This document shows positions 18,401 through 25,233 of a stretch of DNA of 64,000 bases, piece after piece. The notes beneath the pieces are model-generated. The model was not told the origin of the DNA. It ran no database searches and saw only the letters and a program-made list of their open reading frames with translations. Source of the DNA: a bacterium (GTDB lineage: Bacteria; Acidobacteriota; Polarisedimenticolia; Polarisedimenticolales; Polarisedimenticolaceae); contig JAAELQ010000008.1 in assembly GCA_024226515.1 (NCBI GenBank), positions 62,001 through 126,000 on the forward strand, in the 5' to 3' direction. The translations under genes were made by a program, and so were the position numbers. How positions within the stretch are numbered: position 1 is the stretch's first letter; each line of letters begins with the position of its first letter.

Positions 18401-18499
18401 GGGCCGCTGCTCGTCACCTCGCTCGTCGCCCTGGTCGTCCTCGCTGCCGTGCGGATGCGAGCGGCGCACGCCCCGCTGGATGCGGGACACTCGGCCTGA
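15428..18499 (+). CDS. Large exported membrane-anchored protein, partner of the anti-sigma fusion
   Basis: A 1023-residue protein of no named family. Signal peptide 1-25 (IAFLLVLAGLPSAAEE). The long exported part is built of beta-rich units; a V-D-G-x-P motif recurs at D111 (VTVDGKPAQL), D266 (LAVDGEPATI) and D786 (AFVDGTPENP), each followed by a similar stretch ending G-x-H-x-V/M-x-I or equivalent, which suggests duplicated beta-sandwich repeats. Three membrane segments close the protein (about 943-960, 965-985 and 990-1008), so it is anchored at the C-terminus with the bulk in the periplasm. CGGAG stands 9 nt before the ATG. Lying 18 nt after the anti-sigma gene, it is almost certainly in the same operon and may be the sensed ligand, an adaptor or the effector. 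Function otherwise unknown. Confidence 0.7.
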   Translation: MNIHRNLVTTLIAFLLVLAGLPSAAEEDPAQVRLPLDVYTELVRQGDLALERPVPAGFALGSADVEAIVADVEPLSAQVNVRLTIDVLERDAWVLVPVLPPGTPIESVTVDGKPAQLVAGANGLAWVTNSTGTHAMVIRYKIDAQRSEGGYMLTLPVPEASALNLVASLPGAGLDVSVIPSAGLQTQPQAESTRVSATIPTTRGVQLFWQGERWEGHSIGRADYSGELVGDAVLWKGRLAVELFSDRAILLPILPGSVTLSELAVDGEPATILVEGNRFATRIAGRGAHEVEVEFQVPVSRGDGPPSVDLHVPRIPVSRFELRLPGQKELSVRPRANVDSTSDENETVARVHVPMTERVTFTWSEAVPDEVAEEVRANATVYHAAHVDENVLYVHALVHYDVRRGETSVIELQLPPEVQINRIGDDSGIVSDWRELPAPKGGPRTVNVFLDRELQGELLFEVLYDRSMPSEAEASLGVPMVRTPAAQRRRGMVALLSSPELTLDPVEDADATRVGENRLPPFVRERIELTVAHTYKYTDHPPALLVASKVPERVQGRFDTRVDSLVSLGDVALEGSTSVQINVKSGSITDLVLSLPDGINLLNLTAPSLRGYDVTDETPTRQVEIEFTQEMQGRFRVDLSYERILVEGESPVGVPTIAVLGSEVEQGRIAVEALSAAEIQPAVEKQLTALDVDELPRQLVLQTTNPILLAYKYVRSEAPPELALRVTRHRVLGVQEAAIDSATYRTLFTADGLQVTTAHFLVRNSRKQFLRVRLPENSEVWSAFVDGTPENPAAAGSEGEDERSVLIKIINSAEPFPVELVYATRGTRVGLMGAIEGILPRPDILVTETHWDVYLPDRVSYSGPRTNLESASEGVRVAAQTMEQQFAGLGKSSDVDQVTKSLRVIVPASGMHFAFTKIYANQADQDSWLSLRYVSSGGTATARAMSVLGAALFWLGAGIWLQTRRRVPAAAFGVAGLGIVALALRLHPIGVGPLLVTSLVALVVLAAVRMRAAHAPLDAGHSA

Positions 18500-18506
18500 T
18501 GCCGTT

Positions 18507-18537
18507 GCGAGCGGTCGTCAGCGCGACGGCCGCTCGC
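18507..18537 (+). terminator. Hairpin closing the sigma/anti-sigma operon
   Basis: A 13-bp stem with one wobble pair (18507-18519 with 18525-18537; GCGAGCGGTCGTC and GACGGCCGCTCGC) and a 5-nt loop begins 7 nt after the operon's last stop. It overlaps the end of the convergent M28 gene, including that gene's stop codon. No clear U-tract. Confidence 0.45.
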
Positions 18538-20620
18538 CCAGCTCCAGCGGCAGCGAGATGCGATCGTCGTCGCGGATCAGCGCGACGTCGACCGTCTCTC
18601 CGGCGCCGATCTGCATCAGCCGCGAGCGTAGGCTGTTCGTGCCGACGGGCCGACCCTCGATGGAGATCATGATGTCGCCCTCGAGCAGGCCGGCCGCCTC
18701 GGCCGGTCCCCCGGCGACGACGCGCAACAGCACGATCCCCTGCCCCTCGTTCAGTCCGTGCGCCGTGCGCTGATCGTCGTCGACGGCGCCGGGGAATACG
18801 CCGAGGTAGCCCGTCCGGGCACGTTCGACCTCGACGCGCAGCTCGTCTCCGTCGCGCGAGACGGAGAGCGCGACGAGCGGCCCCGGGTCGATCTCGCGAA
18901 ACCGAGGACCGACGTCGTCGGGGTGCTCGAGGGCCTCGTCGTCGAAGGCCAGCAGCACGTCGCCCGCGAGGAGGCCGGCCTGCTCGGCGCGCGAGGCTTC
19001 CTCGACCCCGGTGATCCGCGCGGCAGGGGGCGCGGCCGCGTCATCAACCTCGACGCGGATCCCGAGCCACGTGACGTTGTGAACGAACGTCGGGGCTCGG
19101 TCGGCATTCGCCACGCGATCGATCACACCGTGGGCCAGCCTGGCGATCGACTGCATCCGAGAGAAGTCGAGCTTCTCCGGGTGGTCGCCTAGCTGATGGT
19201 AGTCCTCGTGCGTTCCGGTGAAGAAGAACGTGAACGGGACATCGCTATCGAAGAACGCGTCGTGGTCGCTGTTGCCCGCGTAGCCGCTGCCGTTGAACTG
19301 CAGCGGGATTCCGAGCGGCTCGTTCGCCGCGTCGACGATCTCGCGCAGCTCGCGGACGTATCCGTCGCCGTAGACCTCGACCGCGCGCTCGGGGTTGCGC
19401 CCGATCATGTCCAGATTGAGCATGAAGACGATCTGCTCGACGGGCACCAGGGCCTGCTCGACCAGCGCGCGAGAGCCGAGCAAGCCCCGCTCTTCCGCGC
19501 TGAACGTGACGAACAGGATGCTGCGACGAGGTCTCTCGCCGGCGCTCGCGAACGCGCGAGCCAGCTCCAGTACGGCCGACACGCCGGACGCGTTGTCGTC
19601 GGCGCCGTTGAACACCGTATCGCCCTCGCCGGGGAACCCACCCACGTGGTCGTGGTGCCCGCCGACGACGAGCCATTCGTGCGTCAGCGCCGGGTCGGAT
19701 CCGGCCACGAAACCGGCCACGTTGCGCGCCCGCACCGTCTCGGATCCTTCCAGCGTGCGTACTGCGAGGCGGACCGTGACCGGTTCCCAGTCGATCGACC
19801 CGGGAGCCGTGCCGTCGTCGACGCGGCGCTGCAACTCGTCGAGACCGACGCCGGAGGGGCGAGCCAGGAGGTCCGCCAGCGCGCGATCGACCTGCAACGC
19901 CAGGAACGGACTCTCGACGGTTTCCTCGTCCTCGGCGGGCTCCGGCGGGTCGAGCCGCAGGCTGCCGCGCACGCGAAGATCCTCCGCTTCCTCGTGGTGT
20001 AGCGGGTCCGTGACCAGGATCATGCCGAGCGCACCGTTTTCCGCCGCTCGCTCCGCCTTGGCCGTGAACAGCGCGTGCCGGCTGCTCGATGTGCCGTCGA
20101 ACGCGCTGTCGGGGTCGTTCTCGCCGGGTTCGTGGCGCAGCACGAGGACGATCTTGCCCTCGACGTCCAGCCCCGCGAAGTCGTCGTAGTCGTGCTCGTC
20201 CGCGGTGATGCCGTAGCCGGCGAAGACGACCTGCGCCTCGACCCGTCCCTCGTCGGAGAAGTCGAACGGCCGGAAGTCCGAACCCAGCTCGGCCCGGTGC
20301 TCGACGCCGTCCGCGGTGATCGCGAGCGACGTACCGGCGGCGTCGTACGCCGAGCGGTGCAGCTCGAAATCGATGAAGTGATCGTCGCATCCAGGTGGGG
20401 GGGACAGCCCGGCATCGCCGAAGAACGCCGCGATGTACTCCTCGGCCTCGCCGATCCCGGACTCGCCCGTGTCGCGCCCGAGCAATGCGTCGTCGGCAAG
20501 GAACTCCACGTGGCGGCGCATTCGATCCTCGGTGATGCTCTGGAGCCCGCGCGACGTGTCGCAGGCCCACGTCGAGAGCGCGACGAGAGCGATGAGCAGC
20601 GTGATCGTGCGGCGTTCCAA
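18518..20620 (-). CDS. Exported M28-family zinc peptidase with PA domain and two PDZ domains
   Basis: A 700-residue protein beginning with TTG. Signal sequence LLIALVALSTWAC at 9-21 has a Cys at the end but an imperfect lipobox (TWAC), so lipid attachment is possible, not certain. A protease-associated segment (VVFAGYGITADEHDYDDFAG) precedes the M28 catalytic core: GGHHDHVG (near residue 320), GADDNASGV, EERGLLGS, LNLDMIGR and DYHQLGD supply the two-zinc ligands and the general base Glu. Two PDZ domains follow (about 515-600 and 610-690), each with a G-L/V-x-x-G-D core (AGLLAGDVLL, AGLLEGDIMI). Family members are aminopeptidases or carboxypeptidase-like; PDZ fusion suggests binding of C-termini. 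It is convergent with the sigma operon and divergent from the REC-GGDEF gene. A hairpin abuts its start codon (20621-20640). Confidence 0.9.
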   Translation of the reverse strand: MERRTITLLIALVALSTWACDTSRGLQSITEDRMRRHVEFLADDALLGRDTGESGIGEAEEYIAAFFGDAGLSPPPGCDDHFIDFELHRSAYDAAGTSLAITADGVEHRAELGSDFRPFDFSDEGRVEAQVVFAGYGITADEHDYDDFAGLDVEGKIVLVLRHEPGENDPDSAFDGTSSSRHALFTAKAERAAENGALGMILVTDPLHHEEAEDLRVRGSLRLDPPEPAEDEETVESPFLALQVDRALADLLARPSGVGLDELQRRVDDGTAPGSIDWEPVTVRLAVRTLEGSETVRARNVAGFVAGSDPALTHEWLVVGGHHDHVGGFPGEGDTVFNGADDNASGVSAVLELARAFASAGERPRRSILFVTFSAEERGLLGSRALVEQALVPVEQIVFMLNLDMIGRNPERAVEVYGDGYVRELREIVDAANEPLGIPLQFNGSGYAGNSDHDAFFDSDVPFTFFFTGTHEDYHQLGDHPEKLDFSRMQSIARLAHGVIDRVANADRAPTFVHNVTWLGIRVEVDDAAAPPAARITGVEEASRAEQAGLLAGDVLLAFDDEALEHPDDVGPRFREIDPGPLVALSVSRDGDELRVEVERARTGYLGVFPGAVDDDQRTAHGLNEGQGIVLLRVVAGGPAEAAGLLEGDIMISIEGRPVGTNSLRSRLMQIGAGETVDVALIRDDDRISLPLELGERPSR

Positions 20621-20640
20621 TTCTTCGTTCCCCCGAAGAA
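20621..20640 (-). promoter_or_regulatory. Hairpin with the Shine-Dalgarno in its loop, abutting the TTG start of the M28 gene
   Basis: Arms TTCTTCG and CGAAGAA (7 bp, perfect) flank a six-base loop. In the mRNA this reads UUCUUCG-GGGGAA-CGAAGAA immediately followed by the UUG start codon, so the only SD-like bases sit in the loop. This could tune translation or be a protein-binding palindrome; no regulator is identified. Confidence 0.4.
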
Positions 20641-20750
20641 AGACGAACCGGGAGTATACGCAAACGAGAACGGGGAAAGGCCCGGCCGCACGTCACGGGA
20701 GTCGAGAAAGCCCCGATTTTCCGGCGGACTCCGCTTCCGCGCCGCCCGGT

Positions 20751-20780
20751 TTGACTTCGCGCCCTCGGGTCGAATATTTG
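20751..20780 (+). promoter_or_regulatory. Candidate promoter for the REC-GGDEF gene
   Basis: TTGACT (20751-20756) is followed by AATATT at 16-nt spacing (20773-20778) or TATTTG at 18-nt spacing. It lies about 75 nt upstream of the ATG, in an A+T-richer pocket of the 232-bp divergent spacer. Confidence 0.4.
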
Positions 20781-20852
20781 TTGGTAATGGAACAATTGAC
20801 TCTATGAGCGTTGCCGATTTCGAGATCGTAATCGGCGCCGGAATGTGGGCCC

Positions 20853-21872
20853 ATGTTTGATCCGAACCGCATCCTCGTGGTCGAGTCCGAGGACGACCTG
20901 CGCCAGGTCCTGAACGACGTGTTGAGCGACGCGGGATACGACGTCCTGACCGCGCGCGACGGCGAGCACGCGATCGACGTGTTCCGCATCAACCCGTGCG
21001 CGATCGTGCTCACCGACATGGTCATGGGTGAGATGTCCGGTCTCGACGTGCTACACAAGATCCAGAAGATGAGCCCCGAGACCGAGACGATCATGATGAC
21101 CTGCCACGCGTCGATGGAGTCGGCGATCGAGTCCCTGCGCGGTGGAGCCTACGACTTCCTGATCAAGCCCTTCGACGACCTGACGATCGTCGCCAGTACG
21201 GTCGCCCGCGCGCTGGACAAACAGCAGCTGCAGGGTAAGAACAAGGCGTTGATGACGCAGCTCAGGGGCTACGCGAGGGACCTCGAGGAAGTCAACGAGC
21301 AGCTCAAGGCCGTCGTCAGCCTCGACGGCCTGACCGACCTGTACAACCACAAGTTCTTCCGCGAAGCGCTGGAGAAGGAGTTGGCGCGCTCGGCCCGACA
21401 CAGCCGCGAGTTCTCGCTGGTGTTTCTCGACATCGACCACTTCAAGCAGTACAACGACCGCAACGGTCACCTCTGCGGCGACGAGCTGCTCAAGCAACTG
21501 GCGCTGTTGATCCAGAAACTCTCTCGACGCTCCGAGGTCGTGGCACGCTACGGCGGCGAGGAGTTCGTCCTGATCCTGCCCGAGACGAACAAGTCGGGCG
21601 CCTTCGTGCACGCAGAGAGGTTGCGTGAGAGCGTCATGGACTATCCGTTCGACGGCCGCGAGACCCAACCGCTCGGCCGCGTCACGATGAGCCTCGGCGT
21701 TTCGAGCTACCCGGAAGACGGGGGCGACGCCGACACGCTGATCGACCGCGCGGACAAGGCGCTGTACGTCGCGAAGCGCCAGGGGCGCAACCGCGTCAGC
21801 CTGGCGGGTCTCGAGGAGCTCGACATCGGGCTGTTCCCCGAAGACGAACCGGTCATCGAACCCCACACCTGA
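20853..21872 (+). CDS. Response regulator with REC and GGDEF (diguanylate cyclase) domains
   Basis: A 339-residue cytoplasmic protein. The N-terminal receiver (about 5-120) has the acidic pair (E12/D14-D15 region), phospho-acceptor D55 in IVLTDMVMG, and the switch Lys in LIKPFDD. A coiled linker (about 125-160) leads to a GGDEF domain with the start motif DGLTDLYNHKFF, metal-binding FLDIDHFKQYND and catalytic RYGGEEF. The product should be cyclic-di-GMP. The inhibitory site expected five residues before GGEEF reads R-x-x-E instead of R-x-x-D, so product inhibition may be weak. No partner histidine kinase lies next to it. No clear Shine-Dalgarno precedes the ATG. Confidence 0.93.
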   Translation: MFDPNRILVVESEDDLRQVLNDVLSDAGYDVLTARDGEHAIDVFRINPCAIVLTDMVMGEMSGLDVLHKIQKMSPETETIMMTCHASMESAIESLRGGAYDFLIKPFDDLTIVASTVARALDKQQLQGKNKALMTQLRGYARDLEEVNEQLKAVVSLDGLTDLYNHKFFREALEKELARSARHSREFSLVFLDIDHFKQYNDRNGHLCGDELLKQLALLIQKLSRRSEVVARYGGEEFVLILPETNKSGAFVHAERLRESVMDYPFDGRETQPLGRVTMSLGVSSYPEDGGDADTLIDRADKALYVAKRQGRNRVSLAGLEELDIGLFPEDEPVIEPHT

Positions 21873-22003
21873 CGCGAACGCCTGCGCCTTCGACCCCGAG
21901 TGCTACGACCCCGGCCCGGCGCGAAGCGTCGCCGACTGTCCCGCAGGCTAGTCTCCACGGTATGCTTCCCGTCTCCGGCTGATTCCCGCCGGGCAGGAGT
22001 CGA

Positions 22004-23122
22004 TTGTTGAGCGCTCGGCCGGACGTGGCGGTGTTCCTTCCCGGGCTCGAGGCGGGCGGCGCCGAGCGCGCGCTGCTGCTGCTGGCCCGGGGACTGTGCG
22101 ATCACCTGCAGGCGGTCGACCTGGTCGTGGCGCGCGTCTCGGGCGACTACGTCGGACTGGTCCCCCCGTCGGCGCGACTGGTCGACCTGTCGGCCCCCCG
22201 CGCGCGCTATCAGGTCGGACCGCTGTCGCGCTACCTGCGCCGCGAGCGACCGCGTGCGCTCGTGACCTCGCTGGTCGACTCGAGTCTGGTCGCTCTCGCG
22301 GCGAGGCGCATCGCGGGCGGCGACACGCGCCTCGTGTTGCGCCTGGCCAGCACGCTCTCGCATCAGTTCGGCGCCTGGCGACTCCCCGGGCGACTCGCGC
22401 TGCGCGCGGTGACGGCGGCGACCTACCGCTTCGCCGACGTTGTCGTCGCGGTGTCGCGAGGCGCGGCGGACGACGCGGCGCGCACGCTGCGGATTCCGCG
22501 CCGGCGGGTGCACGTGATCTACGGCCCGCACCTGCCACCGAATCTAGACACGCTGGCCGCCGAACCCGTCGGACCGGACGACGGGTTCGAGGAGGGAGGC
22601 GATCCGGTGGTTCTTGCCTGCGGACGGCTCGTTCCGGAGAAGGACCTCGTCACCCTGATCCGCGCCTTCGCCTCCGTCCCGCCTCCCGCGCGGCTGGTAC
22701 TCGTCGGCCAGGGCCCGGAGCGCGCCGCGCTGGAGGCGTTGGCGGACGACCTGGGCATCGCGTCGCGCGTCCGCTTCACGGGTTTCGCGATCAACCCGTT
22801 CCGTTTCATGGCGCGCTGCGCGGTCTACGCTCACTCCGCGCGCTACGAGGGGATGCCGGGCTCGCTCGTGCAGGCCATGGCGCTGGGGTGCCCCGTCGTC
22901 GCGACCGATTGCCCGCACGGCCCGCGCGAGATCCTGCGCGACGGCGAGCTGGGAACGCTCGTCGGCGTCGGCGACGTGGACGCGCTGTCGGCCGCGCTCG
23001 GTCGCGCGCTGCGTGTGCCGCCCGAGGTCGGCGAGGCTCGCGCGCACGCGCGGCGCTTCAGCCTGCCGCGAGTCACCGGGGAATACCTGGACGTGCTGCT
23101 TCCGCGGGACGCGGGCCGATGA
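22004..23122 (+). CDS. GT4-family glycosyltransferase
   Basis: A 372-residue GT-B enzyme. N-terminal acceptor-side motif FLPGLEAGGAERALLLLARG is typical of GT4; the C-terminal donor domain has CGRLVPEKDL, LVGQGPER and YEGMPGSLVQAMALGCPVVA. The usual E-x7-E pair shows Gln in place of the second Glu (SLVQAMALG), which occurs in some active members. It should transfer a sugar from a nucleotide-sugar donor onto a surface glycan. It starts with TTG (22004 or 22007) after AGGAG at about 21995, and its stop overlaps the ATG of the sulfotransferase gene (ATGA), so the two are coupled. First gene of the surface-glycan region. Confidence 0.88.
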   Translation: MLSARPDVAVFLPGLEAGGAERALLLLARGLCDHLQAVDLVVARVSGDYVGLVPPSARLVDLSAPRARYQVGPLSRYLRRERPRALVTSLVDSSLVALAARRIAGGDTRLVLRLASTLSHQFGAWRLPGRLALRAVTAATYRFADVVVAVSRGAADDAARTLRIPRRRVHVIYGPHLPPNLDTLAAEPVGPDDGFEEGGDPVVLACGRLVPEKDLVTLIRAFASVPPPARLVLVGQGPERAALEALADDLGIASRVRFTGFAINPFRFMARCAVYAHSARYEGMPGSLVQAMALGCPVVATDCPHGPREILRDGELGTLVGVGDVDALSAALGRALRVPPEVGEARAHARRFSLPRVTGEYLDVLLPRDAGR

Positions 23123-24066
23123 CCCCGAAGCCCGACCCGGCCGCGGCGCCGCGCTCGCCGCTGCCCGTGGTCCTGATCGTCGGGACGGCGTTCTCGGGAT
23201 CGACCCTGCTGTCGCTGTTGCTGAACACGCACCAGAACCTCGTCTCGCCGGGCGAGGCGACCGGACCGATTCCCGGCCTGGTCGGCCGCGACTACCCGTG
23301 CTCGTGCGGAGCCCGTCTGGCCGAGTGCGCCTTCTGGCGGCGGGCCGGCGCGGCCATGGACCGCCGCGGGTCTCGTTTCGGGCCGGACGAGTGGGAGATG
23401 CGCGTGCAGCTCGGCCGGAACGCGCCGGTGCGCTTCCTGCTGGAGCGCTCGTTGCGCGTGCGCGCGCTCGATCGCCTGCGCGACGCGCTCGTGTTGCGCA
23501 TGCCCGGTCTCGGCCGGCGCGTGCGTGAGGCGCTGCGGAGAAACGTCGCGCTGTTCGGGGCCCTGGCGGAGGTCGGCAACGCATCCGTCGTCGTCGATGC
23601 CTCCAAGGACCCGAGACGCTACGCCTACCTGCGTCGCAGTCCGCAGCTCGAACTCTACGTCTTGAGCCTCGTGCGCGACGCGCCGGGCTTCGTCAACTCG
23701 TTCCGCAGGAACTCGGGCGCGAGCATCACCGCGGGCTGCCGGTCGTGGGCCCGCATGGCGCGCCACGTCGATCGCCTGCTCGCGGAGGTGCCGGCGCCGC
23801 GCGCGCTGCGCATGCGCTACGAGGACCTGTGCGCCGACCCCGCGCGGGAGCTGTCGCGCGTGGCGCGCTGGCTCGGTGTCGGCCCGTTTCCGGCAGAGCT
23901 CGCTTTCCGCGCCGTCGAGCATCACGTCATCGGCAATCGCATGCGCCTGTCGGGCGCGGACGAGATCCGACTCGACGAGCGCTGGCGCAGCGAACTCTCC
24001 GCGGACGAGCTACGGATCGTCGTGCGACGAACCGCCGCGGTCCGGCGCCGGCTCGGATACGGCTGA
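23119..24066 (+). CDS. Sulfotransferase-family protein
   Basis: A 315-residue cytoplasmic enzyme. The PAPS-binding 5'-phosphosulfate loop is VGTAFSGSTLLSLLL (about residues 21-35) and the 3'-phosphate motif is LSLVRDAPGFVNSFRRNSG (about 186-204). RYEDLCADPARELSRVARWL is the conserved C-terminal helix of the Sulfotransfer fold. It should move a sulfuryl group from PAPS to a hydroxyl, most likely on the sugar chain made by its coupled neighbour, but the acceptor is unproven. The ATG at 23119 overlaps the previous stop. Its 3' end overlaps the tail of the convergent SGNH gene by 57 nt. Confidence 0.85.
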   Translation: MTPKPDPAAAPRSPLPVVLIVGTAFSGSTLLSLLLNTHQNLVSPGEATGPIPGLVGRDYPCSCGARLAECAFWRRAGAAMDRRGSRFGPDEWEMRVQLGRNAPVRFLLERSLRVRALDRLRDALVLRMPGLGRRVREALRRNVALFGALAEVGNASVVVDASKDPRRYAYLRRSPQLELYVLSLVRDAPGFVNSFRRNSGASITAGCRSWARMARHVDRLLAEVPAPRALRMRYEDLCADPARELSRVARWLGVGPFPAELAFRAVEHHVIGNRMRLSGADEIRLDERWRSELSADELRIVVRRTAAVRRRLGYG

Positions 24067-25176
24067 CGACCGGATGTGGCTCAGGATCGCACCGGCCGCG
24101 ACGTCGTGCGCGTGTCGCGTCCAGTGGCCGTCGTTGCGGAAAACCAGCGGGCCGCCTCGGCGCGCGCGATCCTCCGCGAACACGGGGTGCAGATCGACGA
24201 ACTCCACGCCGTGCCGCCGCGCCGCATCGCCGACGATACGATTCAGTTTCAGCGCGCGGCTCGATCCTGAGCTTCCGCGTTCGATCCCGCGCCGGTCGCC
24301 GTCCATGACGATCAGCAGATCCGTGCCCGCCCGCCGGGCGGCCCGCGCCATCGCGTTCATGGCGTAGTCGGCGACGGCCCGGTCGTTTCGCCGATCGTCG
24401 TCGAGTCGCGACATATCGATGTGTGCCCGATCGCGCCCGTCGTCGTCGGTGCCCAGCACGTTGTCGCGCAGGGTCTGCAGTCGCACACCCTGACGGTGGA
24501 CCAGGAAGCGCCAGGAAGCGCTGCGGCGCACGAGGTCGAACCACGGCGCGGCGTACGGGGTCGGCGCGATCTCGCCGCGCACGACGCCGTCTTCGACGAC
24601 GAACTTGAGGAAGCTGCTCGTGTGTGTCCCGGGGACGAAGCGCCACGACTCTGCGACGTCGTTGTGCACGACCACGACCGCGACCAGGTCCGGCGCGTAG
24701 CGCGGAACCTCGTTGCGCAACACGTGCAGGTGCTGGGACAGCGGAGCGCCCGCCACGCCGAAGCGGTAAACCTCGGCGCCACCGCCCAGGCGATCCTCCA
24801 GTCGCTCGGCGAGGCTGTCGCCGTACGGCACCTGCAGCGCCGCCACGAACGAGTCGCCGACGATCGCGACGCGCATACCGTCCGAACGGCGTTCGGACGA
24901 GTAGCTCGGGTGGCGCGAGTTCCAGCCCTGCGCGTTGATGCGAAACTCGGCCGAGATCTCGTCGCGCACGCGATACGTCCCATGCTGGTTCGGCCGATAA
25001 CGTACGACGCCGTCGACGAACCCGACGAGCGGCAGCGCGGCGGCGGGCCAGACGAAGCGAAAGACGACGAGCTCGAGCAGCAGCAGCGTCGCCGCGAGCG
25101 CCCCGAACGCGAGCGCGGTCCGCGCAAGCGCCAGGCGCCGGTGACGCGGTGGCGAGCTCGGAGTCGGGGTTTCCAC
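24010..25176 (-). CDS. Membrane-anchored SGNH/GDSL-type hydrolase
   Basis: A 388-residue protein with GTG start and an N-terminal signal anchor (about 16-45, LALARTALAFGALAATLLLL). Block I is VAIVGDSFVAA (about residues 90-100) with nucleophile Ser in GDSF. The Gly and Asn blocks are represented by FGVAGAPLSQ and VVVHNDV, and the catalytic Asp-His pair by FRNDGHWTRHAH near residue 350. This pattern matches SGNH hydrolases that add or remove O-acyl groups on exopolysaccharides (AlgX/J-like group), acting outside the membrane. It is convergent with the sulfotransferase (57-nt overlap) and divergent from the asparagine synthase, within the glycan region, which supports glycan esterase or transferase activity. 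Reaction direction is not determinable. Confidence 0.8.
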   Translation of the reverse strand: METPTPSSPPRHRRLALARTALAFGALAATLLLLELVVFRFVWPAAALPLVGFVDGVVRYRPNQHGTYRVRDEISAEFRINAQGWNSRHPSYSSERRSDGMRVAIVGDSFVAALQVPYGDSLAERLEDRLGGGAEVYRFGVAGAPLSQHLHVLRNEVPRYAPDLVAVVVVHNDVAESWRFVPGTHTSSFLKFVVEDGVVRGEIAPTPYAAPWFDLVRRSASWRFLVHRQGVRLQTLRDNVLGTDDDGRDRAHIDMSRLDDDRRNDRAVADYAMNAMARAARRAGTDLLIVMDGDRRGIERGSSGSSRALKLNRIVGDAARRHGVEFVDLHPVFAEDRARRGGPLVFRNDGHWTRHAHDVAAGAILSHIRSSAVSEPAPDRGGSSHDDP

Positions 25177-25233
25177 ACGTCCAGGCTATCAGGCCGCGTA
25201 GTATCGTCAGAGCCGGAGAAGGCCTGAACAAAC

